64,000 nucleotides of DNA from Saprospiraceae bacterium (GCA_041392805.1 JAWKLJ010000001.1:1240001-1304000); one strand, 5' to 3'; numbered from the stretch's first letter, positions 41,099 to 50,514 are shown. Notes: a model not told the origin generated them from the letters alone. Program-made: numbers and translations.

Positions 41099-42073
41099 AT
41101 GCGTTACACCATTTCATCCACCATTTTGGCAATCTGCCTTTTAGCCTTTGCCTGTGATAGTGATACCCCAAGTAACCAACAAAGCAATAAAGTACCGGAT
41201 AGCGAAACGACTACTTCCGATACGGCTTCCTCCAACGCGATTGATCCATCTGGCACTGCTCGTACCCAACATAACTGTGAGCTAAAAGATAAGGTTTTGG
41301 AAGGTAACCAGACTTGGCTCAATGACCAGGAACTATTGATTGCCATCGTGGCTGATGAGACAACCGCCGACCCCGATTTTGGCGATGGACACCGGGTCCT
41401 CCTTGTTATTGATACCAAAACGTGTGAACAAATCCAGCGGGAGGTCCTACCTGTAAGTGGTAGCCCAGATTTCCCTTATTATATTGCTGAGATTGTTTAT
41501 AATAATACCAGCCAACTGGTCGGCATTAGAGGCGCTGATGTCATCTATTGTTACGATGTCAAAAAACGTCAATTGCTTGCGCCGCTTAAACCGCAATTCT
41601 TAACGGAACGCATCACTGATGATGCACAATCGGGTATGATCCAGCGTTTAGAAGTTTGGGAAAATTACTTGATCGGTTATGCCCAGGATATGGGAACCTT
41701 CGTTTTTGATGTTTCTAATGAGGAAGCACCAAAACCACTCCTCCCCTACGCAGAGTTCAAAACCCAAAACGGGGATTTTAATTCCCTATTTATGGTGCCT
41801 TCCGCAGACGACAGATTACAAGGCATTATTCCTCAATATGATTATGATGCTGATGAATTCAAAATCAATCCTTTGTTTTCTCAAAGCAAAAACATCAATA
41901 CCAATCTTCCTAAAAGCGCAAAAAATAATCGCTTTCTGGTCCTCCGCGAAAAAGGGAACAATGAAGCCGCAGTTGGTATCGATATGCAGGAATGCAAAGA
42001 GGTGAACCTGCCAGTCGATGTGGCTTCGCAAAAGACCCAGGAGATTTTACAGTGGTTGCGTAGCAATACCTAG
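41099..42073 (+). CDS. Lipoprotein of unknown function
   Basis: A 324-residue protein with a lipoprotein signal peptide and lipobox (LLAFAC, cysteine near residue 19), then a serine/threonine/asparagine-rich linker typical of lipoproteins. The rest is a single globular region of unknown family; segments such as YCYDVKKRQLLAPL and GTFVFDVSNEEAPKPLLPY look like beta-propeller-type strands, but I do not assign a fold. It is divergent from the blaI-like gene with its operators in the shared upstream region, so it may belong to the same regulon. The gene ends 78 bases before rplU, which has its own strong promoter. Confidence 0.75.
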   Translation: MRYTISSTILAICLLAFACDSDTPSNQQSNKVPDSETTTSDTASSNAIDPSGTARTQHNCELKDKVLEGNQTWLNDQELLIAIVADETTADPDFGDGHRVLLVIDTKTCEQIQREVLPVSGSPDFPYYIAEIVYNNTSQLVGIRGADVIYCYDVKKRQLLAPLKPQFLTERITDDAQSGMIQRLEVWENYLIGYAQDMGTFVFDVSNEEAPKPLLPYAEFKTQNGDFNSLFMVPSADDRLQGIIPQYDYDADEFKINPLFSQSKNINTNLPKSAKNNRFLVLREKGNNEAAVGIDMQECKEVNLPVDVASQKTQEILQWLRSNT

Positions 42074-42090
42074 AAAAACTTCCCGAAACC

Positions 42091-42121
42091 TTTGGTTATC
42101 CTGGGCAAAAGCTTATCTTTG
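42091..42121 (+). promoter_or_regulatory. Consensus Bacteroidota promoter of rplU-rpmA
   Basis: TTTG at 42091-42094, a 19-base spacer and TATCTTTG at 42114-42121 match the Bacteroidota primary-sigma consensus (TTTG, N19, TAnnTTTG) perfectly. The rplU ATG is 30 bases downstream. Confidence 0.8.
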
Positions 42122-42151
42122 CGCCCAATTTCATAATTAAAATCATTCAGC

Positions 42152-42463
42152 ATGTTCGCAATCGTAACCATAGCTGGTCAACAATTTAAAGTTGAGGAAG
42201 GGCAAGAGCTCTTCGTCCACCAGCTAGAAGCCACAGAGGGCGACAGTCTCTCTTTCGATCAAGTTTTACTGATCGACAATGGAGGCAAGGTCTCCGTAGG
42301 CACGCCGGTGTTGAGCACAGCCAAAGTTAATGCAACGGTTTTAGGTCACCAAAAAGGGGACAAAGTCATCGTCTTTAAAAAGAAAAGACGTAAGGGTTAC
42401 CGCAAAAAAAATGGTCACCGCCAAGCTTTTACCAAGATTAAAATCGACAGCATCGCCGGCTAA
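42152..42463 (+). CDS. rplU: Large ribosomal subunit protein L21 (bL21)
   Basis: A protein of 103 residues, the usual length for bL21. It begins MFAIVTIAGQQFKVEEGQ and has the conserved VLLIDNGGKVSVGTPVL core and the basic RNA-binding stretch FKKKRRKGYRKKNGHRQ. It binds 23S rRNA in the 50S subunit. It is followed 40 bases later by rpmA, the usual order in bacteria. In many Bacteroidota L21 itself bears a C-terminal extension; here it is short and the extension is found on L27 instead. Confidence 0.97.
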   Translation: MFAIVTIAGQQFKVEEGQELFVHQLEATEGDSLSFDQVLLIDNGGKVSVGTPVLSTAKVNATVLGHQKGDKVIVFKKKRRKGYRKKNGHRQAFTKIKIDSIAG

Positions 42464-42503
42464 GCGGCCGTCATTATTAATAACTTGAAAAAAAAATTAA
42501 ACC

Positions 42504-43214
42504 ATGGCACATAAAAAAGGTGTAGGTAGTTCGGATAACGGCCGCGATAGTAAAAGTAAAAGGCTAGGTGTCAAACTTTTCGGTGGCCAGGTCGCTAAAG
42601 CTGGTAATATCCTCGTTCGCCAGCGTGGTACCAAATGGCATCCCGGTGAAAATGTGTATGCCAGTAGGGATTTCTCCCTTCACGCTGCCGTCGATGGCAC
42701 GGTTGCTTTCAAAAAAAGTAAAAAGGACAGAACTTTCGTTAGCATCATTCCTTTTGAAGAAGTAACCGAAACGCTTTCTAAAGCTGCGCCAGCACCCAAA
42801 GCAGCACCTGTAGCAGCAGCACCTGTGGTGGAAGAAAAAGCACCAGCAGTAGAAACGGTAGTTGATGAAACACCAATAGCGGAAGTTGATGAAACTAAAG
42901 AAGCTAAAACTTCCAATTCTGAAAAAATCATCTTACCTTCCGGTAAGAAAATCACCGCTGACGATTTAAAAGTGGTCGAAGGTGTAGGTCCTAAAATTGA
43001 AAGCCTTTTAAATGAAGGAGGCATTCACACCTGGGCTGATTTGGCTGATGCTCCTCAGGAAAAAATTCAAGCTATCCTGGATGAAGCAGGTCCTCGGTAC
43101 CGCATCCATGATCCAGCTACTTGGGCAAAACAAGCTGAATTGGCCAGAGATGCCAATTGGGCTGAACTAGAAGAATACCAGGATAAGTTGAAAGGTGGAA
43201 AAGAGGTAGAATAA
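42504..43214 (+). CDS. rpmA: Ribosomal protein L27 (bL27) with a C-terminal helix-hairpin-helix extension
   Basis: Residues 1 to about 86 are a complete bL27 (MAHKKGVGSSDNGRDSKSKRLG through RGTKWHPGENVYASRDFSLHA), a 50S protein near the peptidyl-transferase centre. The usual protein ends there. This one continues to 236 residues with an alanine/proline/glutamate-rich linker (about 90-145). A helix-hairpin-helix-like domain follows (about 150-225), marked by DLKVVEGVGPKIESLLNEGG and HTWADLADAP. Such HhH tails are known on Bacteroidota ribosomal proteins, mostly L21; here it sits on L27. The frame is continuous, and a strong terminator follows, so the extension is part of the gene rather than a read-through artefact. 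Confidence 0.95.
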   Translation: MAHKKGVGSSDNGRDSKSKRLGVKLFGGQVAKAGNILVRQRGTKWHPGENVYASRDFSLHAAVDGTVAFKKSKKDRTFVSIIPFEEVTETLSKAAPAPKAAPVAAAPVVEEKAPAVETVVDETPIAEVDETKEAKTSNSEKIILPSGKKITADDLKVVEGVGPKIESLLNEGGIHTWADLADAPQEKIQAILDEAGPRYRIHDPATWAKQAELARDANWAELEEYQDKLKGGKEVE

Positions 43215-43269
43215 GAACTTATCCATATCCTAACGAAATAGTTTTAGTTTTCATAGCTTTATATTTTGG

Positions 43270-43297
43270 GTCCTATCTTTGATAGGACTTTTTTTTT
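43270..43297 (+). terminator. Intrinsic terminator after rpmA
   Basis: gtcctatc-ttt-gataggac, a perfect 8-bp stem, is followed by nine T residues. It lies 56 bases after the rpmA stop. Confidence 0.92.
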
Positions 43298-43305
43298 GCC
43301 ATTAT

Positions 43306-45756
43306 CTAAAAATCTAAGCTTACCGACAAACGCAGCGCCGTGTTCTCCTTCCAGGCACCACCTAATTGTTGCGCTCCATACCGATAATACCCTCCTACCC
43401 CCACACCAATCCAAGCTACATTCAAATAATTGACCCTCAGAATATTATCAACCACCAAACCCGCTTCCATATAGGGGTTTTCCAAGGTTTTGAAAAGTTG
43501 GCCATCACTTGTCAATTGCCGCGATGTATCCAAACGCCCAAGAGCCATATTGTGCTCCACCGCGATAGCTGGCTGAAACCATTTGGTGCGAAACAACAAT
43601 TTCCCAAAATCATGACGGAAAAAGAAGTGCAAAAATTGATCGGATAAAAACTCATAAAAGTCCATCGCCTGAAAAGTCCTGCTCAAACTTAACCATTGAA
43701 AATCACGACCAATACCACTACTATAAAAAAGATAGGGTAAGGGTACATCGCCTGTAATCATTCCCCCTTCTATTACCATTTGGCTCTCTCCCAAGCCACG
43801 CACCTTGGGTTTATATACGATACTGGCCAACAATTTGTCATAGGCCAACGCTCCACCCCAAAGTCCCTTGATACCTTTACTATAACTTAAGGATAAAATA
43901 GGATACCGGGTATCCTCATCCGGTAGCTTAGTTCCCAAAAAGCCAATGTACTTTTGTCCATAGGCATAGCGCATATGCAAGCTGACTGCCGTAGCGTTAA
44001 AGGGCGTGAAATCGCCAATTGTCATAGGCTGCTCCTCCTTAAACGGAAACGGTCGCCAACTTTCCTTGCCTATCTCCAACTGCACATCCAGAAAAGGCAG
44101 GAATTCTCCTTTTAATTGCAGGCTGGTCACCTCCACCTCATTCATCTGTTGGGCAAACAACCGACGTCCCACCAGGTTGGGTTCCAAAGGAAATGCAATT
44201 AGCCCTGGCTCCTGGATGTCCTTTTGATACAACAAATGCATGCCAATATCCAAACGCTTATTGAAAAAAATATTAAGGTCTCCTCCATATTTCCACGCTT
44301 CATCTTTAAATCCATAGGCAGCATAAGCTCCAACAGAAAAATGTTTGGATATTTTATCACTGGTGTACAACCCTACGCCCGATCGAAAACCCTCAAATTC
44401 ATTGAAGGCCAGGGCCCGCCTTAGACTCAGATCGACAAACCCCAGCGGCCAGCGGCCATCCGACAATGCCTGCCCCCGCCGCCACCAACGGTCAAGCTGG
44501 TGCTTCGATCCCAGGCTATCCATATGAACATAGGTCGATGCTTCTAAGGGGCTCAAAGGCTCCGGCCGCTTGGTAGCCCAAACCGAATCAGTGGCCAACA
44601 TCGCCGTTTCCGCTAACACCACACGCTCCTTGGATCGAAAGGTCTTGGCTGGAAAGGTGTCTAACAAGCTCACCTTGTCCACAAAACTGCGCCCAGTGGC
44701 CCTTATCCCCATCATCGGACTAGGGTACTTCTCCAAGGTCATCACAAAATGCAACTGCGCGGGAAACCACTGCCCTCCAGCTAGTTGTTCATAATGCTGC
44801 TCTATTAAAAAATGTAGCTTTTGATCATCCGTAGGCGCTGCCCTTACATTTTCGATGGCATACCCATCTGAATGAATATGGAGTAAACCTTCTAGCCCAT
44901 TGAAGTTTTTGCCCTTCCGTGGATGGAAGGCAATCACAAAAATCGTATCCATTCCTCGGTATAGGGTGTCCTCCAAATGAAAAAAGTATTGACGGGGACT
45001 CCCCGGACTCACTGGATTGAGAAAATCCTTGTCGAAAAGCGTCACTTGCTCCTCGTAAAAGGCAAAGGGTTGGACCGCTGCGGCCAAGGCCACCAAGGTC
45101 GCCTCCTTAAACCCTGATACTTTATTGTGGGTAACCTTCTCAAGGTACTGGGCTGGTCGCTGGTACTGCCGCTCCGTGATGGATTCCATCAAAAAAAGGT
45201 GGTGCTGCTCTGCCTCCTGACTGAATTTTTGCAGGTTCTGGTAATAACGGGTCTCTTTTTTACCCATCGAATCGCGCTGGGCTAATTTCTCCTCCAATTT
45301 AGCTTGCTGTGGGAGCCAGGAAAAATGGAATTTATTGTAGGTCTCACAGGAATAGGCCTTTAATTTTTCCGGGTTGTGACGATCGCGATTGGCAATCACG
45401 CGCTCCATGATGCGATCAGCAGGGTTTTCTCCGGCTATCACCTCTATTGCCCCAATGTCGTAGGCAAGTGCTTGTAGTTGGACCTGCAAAAAAGAGGTGT
45501 TATAGAGGTCTTTGGCTTCTATCCTTTGCTTTTCGTAGCCAAGGTAACTAAAGGTCAAAGCCCTGACATCCGTATTAGCGCTTATTTCGAAGCGGCCATC
45601 CAGGTCAGTAGTCACCCCGTCCCTGGGGCTATCATTGATCATTACATTGACAAAAGGAAGCGGTTCTCCCTGGTGATTCAGGACGATGCCCTTAATTTGC
45701 GCATGGATAAATAGCGGCGCAAAAAATAGGAGTACAAATAAAGGTTTAATTTTCAT
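43306..45756 (-). CDS. DUF5686 outer-membrane protein with a carboxypeptidase-regulatory-like N-terminal domain
   Basis: An 816-residue protein with a signal peptide (PLFVLLFFAPLFIHAQ) and a CarboxypepD_reg beta-sandwich at about 20-100 (IKGIVLNHQGEPLPFVNVMI, LTFSYLGYEK). The rest is a DUF5686-type body ending in an aromatic-rich beta-barrel region with a final FxLxVSLDF-like strand, as in outer-membrane barrels. The function of the family is not established. I start at ATG 45756; an upstream in-frame ATG at 45831 would add 25 residues that merely translate the intergenic repeat at 45773-45868. The downstream side converges on rpmA, whose terminator abuts this stop. Confidence 0.85.
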   Translation of the reverse strand: MKIKPLFVLLFFAPLFIHAQIKGIVLNHQGEPLPFVNVMINDSPRDGVTTDLDGRFEISANTDVRALTFSYLGYEKQRIEAKDLYNTSFLQVQLQALAYDIGAIEVIAGENPADRIMERVIANRDRHNPEKLKAYSCETYNKFHFSWLPQQAKLEEKLAQRDSMGKKETRYYQNLQKFSQEAEQHHLFLMESITERQYQRPAQYLEKVTHNKVSGFKEATLVALAAAVQPFAFYEEQVTLFDKDFLNPVSPGSPRQYFFHLEDTLYRGMDTIFVIAFHPRKGKNFNGLEGLLHIHSDGYAIENVRAAPTDDQKLHFLIEQHYEQLAGGQWFPAQLHFVMTLEKYPSPMMGIRATGRSFVDKVSLLDTFPAKTFRSKERVVLAETAMLATDSVWATKRPEPLSPLEASTYVHMDSLGSKHQLDRWWRRGQALSDGRWPLGFVDLSLRRALAFNEFEGFRSGVGLYTSDKISKHFSVGAYAAYGFKDEAWKYGGDLNIFFNKRLDIGMHLLYQKDIQEPGLIAFPLEPNLVGRRLFAQQMNEVEVTSLQLKGEFLPFLDVQLEIGKESWRPFPFKEEQPMTIGDFTPFNATAVSLHMRYAYGQKYIGFLGTKLPDEDTRYPILSLSYSKGIKGLWGGALAYDKLLASIVYKPKVRGLGESQMVIEGGMITGDVPLPYLFYSSGIGRDFQWLSLSRTFQAMDFYEFLSDQFLHFFFRHDFGKLLFRTKWFQPAIAVEHNMALGRLDTSRQLTSDGQLFKTLENPYMEAGLVVDNILRVNYLNVAWIGVGVGGYYRYGAQQLGGAWKENTALRLSVSLDF

Positions 45757-45772
45757 AGCTTTCCTGTTTTGG

Positions 45773-45868
45773 CACCCACGCCATTGCAGGTGTTTTCCAC
45801 CCACGCCATTGCAGGTGTTTTCCACCTGCAATTCACCTCGCAGGTGTTTTTCACCTGCAATTCACCCG
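45773..45868. repeat. Cluster of GGTG-TTTT-CACC hairpins with a 25-bp tandem repeat
   Basis: The 25-bp unit beginning cacccacgccattgcaggtg occurs twice exactly (45773-45797, 45798-45822). It is followed by two further palindromic pieces of the form gcaggtg-tttt(t)c-cacctgc. Related text occurs at 60593-60730. It lies just upstream of the DUF5686 start and downstream of the batE-like gene. Confidence 0.75.
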
Positions 45869-45873
45869 CAATC

Positions 45874-46641
45874 CTAAATCATCCCCATTACCTGTTGTGG
45901 CAACCATCCCAATTCTCCATCCTCCAGCTGAACCTTATACCAATCCCCAATCTGATCTACAATCACTAGTTTTACCCCTTCGTGAAGCGGTACCAGCACC
46001 TTGCTGCCTTCTTCCGGCGCACTGCGCAAGCCATACTCCATTTCCAATAATATAGCCGTTCCTGGATGCTTTTCATAGCTTCCACGGCTGGCTGCTAAGT
46101 AAAAAGGGATGATGCTGATTAACAAAAGCGTAGTCCCTACAATAAAGCCTCGTTTTCTTTGTTTCCTATCCGCTCCCAAAATCCATAAGACCAGCCCAGC
46201 GACCCCCAGCCAGAGGAAAACCAAACCTATTCCACTCCAGGTATTCGCTGTTAGCAAGGATTGGGCACCCTGCCGCCAACGATGAAGAAAAAAGGGAGGA
46301 AGTGGTTCTATTTGATCTAATTGTTGCGCTTTGGCCAATTGGAGGTTGTATTGAATGGCTTTATCACGCGGGGATAATTTTAAGGCCTTCTCATAATACA
46401 AAATAGCCAAGCCCAACTTATGCTGGCGATAATAAATATTGGCAATATTGTAGAAAAGGGCAGGGAAAACATACCCCTCTTCCAGCAATCCTTCATAAAG
46501 CCGAAGTGCCTCTGTGTACTTGTTCTCTTTATAAGCCTCATTGGCTAGCGCCCAGTTTTCATTTGTTTTATCCTGGGCTGCCCATCCGATGTCCAATACA
46601 GCCATCATCAATAAAACGAGTAATGATCGTCTCATAATCAT
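45874..46641 (-). CDS. BatE-like TPR and SH3-domain membrane protein
   Basis: A 255-residue protein with a signal peptide, two or three TPR motifs (about 28-105, including NIANIYYRQHKLGLAILYYEKAL) and two transmembrane helices around 135-190. The C-terminal bacterial SH3-like domain (about 195-255) ends WYKVQLEDGELGWLPQQ. This layout matches BatE of the Bacteroides aerotolerance (Bat) proteins, although batA-D are not present here. The ATG overlaps the stop of the upstream OstA-like gene by 4 bases, so translation is probably coupled. A second methionine two codons in could also be the start. Confidence 0.8.
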   Translation of the reverse strand: MIMRRSLLVLLMMAVLDIGWAAQDKTNENWALANEAYKENKYTEALRLYEGLLEEGYVFPALFYNIANIYYRQHKLGLAILYYEKALKLSPRDKAIQYNLQLAKAQQLDQIEPLPPFFLHRWRQGAQSLLTANTWSGIGLVFLWLGVAGLVLWILGADRKQRKRGFIVGTTLLLISIIPFYLAASRGSYEKHPGTAILLEMEYGLRSAPEEGSKVLVPLHEGVKLVIVDQIGDWYKVQLEDGELGWLPQQVMGMI

Positions 46642-48602
46642 TCTTTATTTGTACCTGACTTTTCTTTTACACTCACTTTTTCAAGTAGGGGTACACCTTC
46701 CCGTCCAACTGGTTTAACGGGAGGGGCATTTTTATCTTTAGGAATCGCAGTCGATGGATCGCCCTGCGGAATTGCATTGATTTTCCTGGTTTTCTTTGGT
46801 GAGAACAAATCCGGTAACCCCGTTGGCCTCTCGGTTGATATCCAATTGAAACCACTAATTTTCAAGCTTTCGTGGTCTACTTTTTTCATAGGGAACATAG
46901 TAGCCTGAGGTGCTGTCAAGAAAAGGATGCGCTCTATTTGATTGTCGCCAAAGAACAAGACCATATCGCTACATACTGTTTTATTTACCCCGACATACCC
47001 ACCTCCCTCATCACGTGCATAATAGAGTGATTCTGCATTTCCTTGCACATCCATTTTCCTCAAATTCCCTTCTTTAAACGAGGCCGTGATATTTTTACCT
47101 TTGATTTGATTAAAGAAAATCTCATCCGGAGAGTTAATAATAAAGCTTTTATTGTATAAAAAGATCTTGTCGATATTGTCATTGGCCATTTGCATTCTGA
47201 TCGTGTCTGCGGTAAATTGGGTGGTATCAGACCAGATAATGGGATCGTAAAAAAAGGTAAACAAGGAATCCACAGCGTTATAGGTCAGCGAATCGCTCAA
47301 GGCTTGCAAATCGCTTTTATACAAACGTACATCCCGATAGGCCTGCAATAAACGACTGCTATCGCTAGCCAAAGAATCTGTTCTCGTAGAGAGTAAGGTG
47401 TCGGCACTCATATATAACGAGTCACCGTCTACAATAGAAATAAGCAAGGGCCGGCCCAATGCCCCCCCACTGGCCTTCAGATACCCTGTTTCCCGATTAT
47501 AATCAGCCTGTTCACAAACAATAGTCAATTGAGAAGAGGTGTCCTGCCAAATGACATTTCCCTTGGCAATACCTAAGCCCAACTCTTCCCGGAAATCAAC
47601 CTGATCGGCCAAAAGAATCTGAGGGGGATCACTCACCCTGGAACGCCCTCGGGTAGAATAAACCTCGTTTTTGGCGTCATATACGATTTGGTCAGCAACG
47701 ATATCTTGTTTCTCATCTTTGTATTTGGCATTTCCGATGAGGACAGATTTATCATTCCTTTCATCATACTCGATGACATCCGCAGTGGCTTTCCGTGCTC
47801 CCTCCTCAAATAATGCATCTCCTTCTAGCGAATATATTTTTGACTTCCCGTTATATTTAATGATATTCGCCTTCCCTTTTTGTGCTCCTTTGATAAATTG
47901 AGCATGTTGCGTAAATTCTGCCAGGTTGTTTTCGGTGTCATAAAAACCGCCTTCACAATAAATGCGGCTACTATCCGTACTCACTAAGGTAGGCCCTAAA
48001 AAAGTAACGACCTTTGTCGCCGTATTAAATAACAAAGTATCTGATCGTAGACTAAACTGTGGATCAACCACACTGACACTATCCTTGAAATAGGCTTCTT
48101 GCTGATCGACATAATAATATCCACGTTTACTGGTCAGCTGCGTTTCGCCATTGGTCAAGGTAGCACCTGTGGTATAGGTAGCTACCTTAGTATTTAAGTT
48201 ATAGTGCAATTGGTCCGTAAACAATCGCTGATCGCCATTCTCCATTACAACCTCCCCATACAAATCCGCTTCTTTTAATAAACCATCATAATAGAGCGAA
48301 TCCGAAAAGGCACTGGTTGAATCCCCTTGCTGAATAATAACATGACCAACCGCAATCACATGGAGACTATTTTCAATGGTGGCTGAATCACAATACATGA
48401 AAATGCTATCCTGCCGCAACTCTACATTAAAGATGAGTTTCTGAATAACCGTCCCTTTTTTCTGGCTATATTCAAATACATCCGCATGATCGACATCTAT
48501 CTTTGATTTGGCCGTGTCTTGCGCCGCTTCTTGGGCCCTCAGCGATGACAACAACAGGCCGCCAACAAACACCAACATTATTTTTCTCAAAAGACTTTCC
48601 AT
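46638..48602 (-). CDS. OstA-like (LptA/LptD N-domain type) protein
   Basis: A 654-residue exported protein (signal peptide LVFVGGLLLSSLRAQ). The body is a long series of beta-strand repeats of the OstA type (FSDSLYYDGLLKEADLYGEV, ADVIEYDERNDKSVLIGNA, ADQIVYDAKNEVYSTRG), as in the lipopolysaccharide-transport proteins LptA and LptD. A role in moving LPS or another lipid across the periplasm is inferred from the family. The preferred start is ATG 48602 directly before the signal peptide; a frame-open extension to 48662 has no signal-like composition. It overlaps the batE-like gene by 4 bases. Confidence 0.82.
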   Translation of the reverse strand: MESLLRKIMLVFVGGLLLSSLRAQEAAQDTAKSKIDVDHADVFEYSQKKGTVIQKLIFNVELRQDSIFMYCDSATIENSLHVIAVGHVIIQQGDSTSAFSDSLYYDGLLKEADLYGEVVMENGDQRLFTDQLHYNLNTKVATYTTGATLTNGETQLTSKRGYYYVDQQEAYFKDSVSVVDPQFSLRSDTLLFNTATKVVTFLGPTLVSTDSSRIYCEGGFYDTENNLAEFTQHAQFIKGAQKGKANIIKYNGKSKIYSLEGDALFEEGARKATADVIEYDERNDKSVLIGNAKYKDEKQDIVADQIVYDAKNEVYSTRGRSRVSDPPQILLADQVDFREELGLGIAKGNVIWQDTSSQLTIVCEQADYNRETGYLKASGGALGRPLLISIVDGDSLYMSADTLLSTRTDSLASDSSRLLQAYRDVRLYKSDLQALSDSLTYNAVDSLFTFFYDPIIWSDTTQFTADTIRMQMANDNIDKIFLYNKSFIINSPDEIFFNQIKGKNITASFKEGNLRKMDVQGNAESLYYARDEGGGYVGVNKTVCSDMVLFFGDNQIERILFLTAPQATMFPMKKVDHESLKISGFNWISTERPTGLPDLFSPKKTRKINAIPQGDPSTAIPKDKNAPPVKPVGREGVPLLEKVSVKEKSGTNKE

Positions 48603-48737
48603 ACACCTACATTCGTTACGTTGTAACTTAAATAAATTAGCGAGACACCAGCAGTTTAACAAGGTACTTCTCTGATGTCTAACCTAAACGGTTGAAGCTA
48701 CGACTTGTTGATGCCTTTTGGTGCCATTAACCTTGCT

Positions 48738-49880
48738 TTAACCATCGATCACCAGTTGGGCGGCTTCCTCCCCTACCAGCGCACCGATGGCAACGCCCAT
48801 TCCGCCCAAACGAACGGCCACCGTTATGTGGTTTCCTAATTGTTTAACAATCGGAACCTTTTTATCGCCTATTCCCATGATCCCACTCCACCATTGTTCG
48901 ATAACAAAGGCTTGGTTTGGCAAAATGGTGCTCCTTAATAGGTCCAATAGCGCCCCTTGTATCTTGGGAGTCAGCCCAAATTCGTCCGTTTCTTCGCCCC
49001 TTAGGTCCAGGCAACGCCCCCCACCTAACAACAAACGATTTTCGACATTGCGAAAGTAGAAAAAACCGCGATCGTAATGAAAGGTGCCCTTAATTTTCAG
49101 CCCAGAAATAGGTTTTGTAATCAGCACCTGGTTTCTGGCAGGGTTTACAGCCAAATCAGGCAGTAACCTTCGAGTAAGGCCATTCGTCGCAACGATAATT
49201 TTATGCGCCCTAAGTACCCATCCCTCCGCCATCTCAATACTTACGCCGCCCTGCTCCTCTTTGATACCGGAAACCTCCATTCCATTATAAATAGAGATGC
49301 CCATTGACTGAGCCAAGGCAAGTAAACGGGCCATCATTTTACCTGTGTGCAATTGCCCCTCCGCCTTATTGTAAATTAAATGAGGGATGCCAGCAAAGCC
49401 CAATTCCCCCAATCGCTGATCTGCTTGTTCAAAAACGCTCTTTTCTCCAATAATGCCCTCCAGCTGCTGGTTAAAGTAGGCCATTTGATCCAGGCAAGCC
49501 AGGTGCACCGCCGATTCCTCCTCCCGAAACAATTCGTATCCACCCCAAGGGCAAAAATCAATCGCTTGGTCTCCTAGTCGCTGGCGCAGGTTTTGCAAAC
49601 CCCGCCAGCGTTTTTCCACCAATGCCCACACCGCATCCTCCTCCCCAGAGGAAAGGTCATCCAGCAATTCGGTCATACTGCCAAAACAGGCAAACCCAGC
49701 ATTGCGGGTACTTGCTCCCGCAGGTAGGCTCCCACGTTCTATGACGACGACGCGAAGGTCTGCCTGCTTTTCTTTGAGGGCGATGGCTGCATGCAGGCCG
49801 ACAATACCACTTCCGATCACCATGACATCTATATCTTGGAAAAAGGCCTCTTTTTCCCAAAAACTTAGGCTAACAGGCAT
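48738..49880 (-). CDS. FAD-dependent oxidoreductase (DAO family)
   Basis: A 380-residue flavoprotein. The dinucleotide-binding motif G23-S-G25-I-V-G28 (VMVIGSGIVGLHAA) is followed by the VVVIERG acidic strand end and SLPAGASTRNAGFACFG, typical of the D-amino-acid-oxidase/glycine-oxidase fold. A second conserved part, IVATNGLTRRLLP, and a C-terminal GMGVAIGALVGEEAA segment close the FAD site. Enzymes of this family oxidise amines such as amino acids or sarcosine; the substrate here cannot be told. It has no signal peptide, so it is cytoplasmic. The upstream side is divergent from the DUF4293 gene. Confidence 0.85.
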   Translation of the reverse strand: MPVSLSFWEKEAFFQDIDVMVIGSGIVGLHAAIALKEKQADLRVVVIERGSLPAGASTRNAGFACFGSMTELLDDLSSGEEDAVWALVEKRWRGLQNLRQRLGDQAIDFCPWGGYELFREEESAVHLACLDQMAYFNQQLEGIIGEKSVFEQADQRLGELGFAGIPHLIYNKAEGQLHTGKMMARLLALAQSMGISIYNGMEVSGIKEEQGGVSIEMAEGWVLRAHKIIVATNGLTRRLLPDLAVNPARNQVLITKPISGLKIKGTFHYDRGFFYFRNVENRLLLGGGRCLDLRGEETDEFGLTPKIQGALLDLLRSTILPNQAFVIEQWWSGIMGIGDKKVPIVKQLGNHITVAVRLGGMGVAIGALVGEEAAQLVIDG

Positions 49881-50057
49881 ATCTATTTTATTGGCTTTAG
49901 TGTACGTTGGAATGAGTTATCCATTTATCTTTGAGACGGAGGAAAAATAAATGATCCAACTTTTGATTCGCTAAAATTTTCCCTTCTTTGAAAAAAGTTG
50001 TATCATTTATTTCCGTCAAACTACTTTGTCATTCAGAGAACCAGAAAAAAAGAGCAT

Positions 50058-50489
50058 ATGATTCAAAGAATTCAATCCATTTTTTTATTGCTAGCAGCAG
50101 CGGCCATTTTTGGGCTTTTCGGTTTACCTTTTGCTTCTACGAATGAACCAGTGGCTGCCTCTCCACTTTTTGCAGATCAAAAGTACAACATTTTAGACCA
50201 TACTGCCTTATTGGGCCTATTTGTCCTGGCGGGTCTTTTATGTTTTTTAGCTATTTTTCTGTTTAAGCAACGGAAATGGCAGATGAGACTATCTATTGGT
50301 GCCATTTTAGGAACTTTGGCAGGGCTGGCCGTTACCGGTGTTTTCTTTAGCCAAGATAGCGCGGCGGCCTCAGCAAGCATTGGCATAGGAATAGGCTTGC
50401 CTGTGATCGCAATTATTTTTGTCATGCTGGCCTATCAATATATCAAAAAAGACGAGGCCTTAGTTAAATCAATGGACCGCCTTCGGTAA
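50058..50489 (+). CDS. DUF4293 family membrane protein
   Basis: A 143-residue protein with four hydrophobic helices, starting MIQRIQSIFLLLAAAAIFG, the typical N-terminus of Bacteroidota DUF4293 proteins. The family is widespread in the phylum and its function is unknown. ATG 50058 is chosen because it yields this N-terminus; the open frame reaches further back to 49998 without protein-like sequence. The gene converges on the exb operon, with a strong hairpin terminator between them. Confidence 0.88.
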   Translation: MIQRIQSIFLLLAAAAIFGLFGLPFASTNEPVAASPLFADQKYNILDHTALLGLFVLAGLLCFLAIFLFKQRKWQMRLSIGAILGTLAGLAVTGVFFSQDSAAASASIGIGIGLPVIAIIFVMLAYQYIKKDEALVKSMDRLR

Positions 50490-50514
50490 ACCATCCAGCA
50501 TAGCCAAATACAAA

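Noticed and set aside
43366..43647. Plus-strand frames opposite the DUF5686 gene
   Set aside because: They are shadows of a well-supported minus-strand gene with signal peptide and domains.
45757..45831. 25-residue N-terminal extension of the DUF5686 protein
   Set aside because: It only translates the hairpin repeat cluster; the signal peptide starts at 45756.
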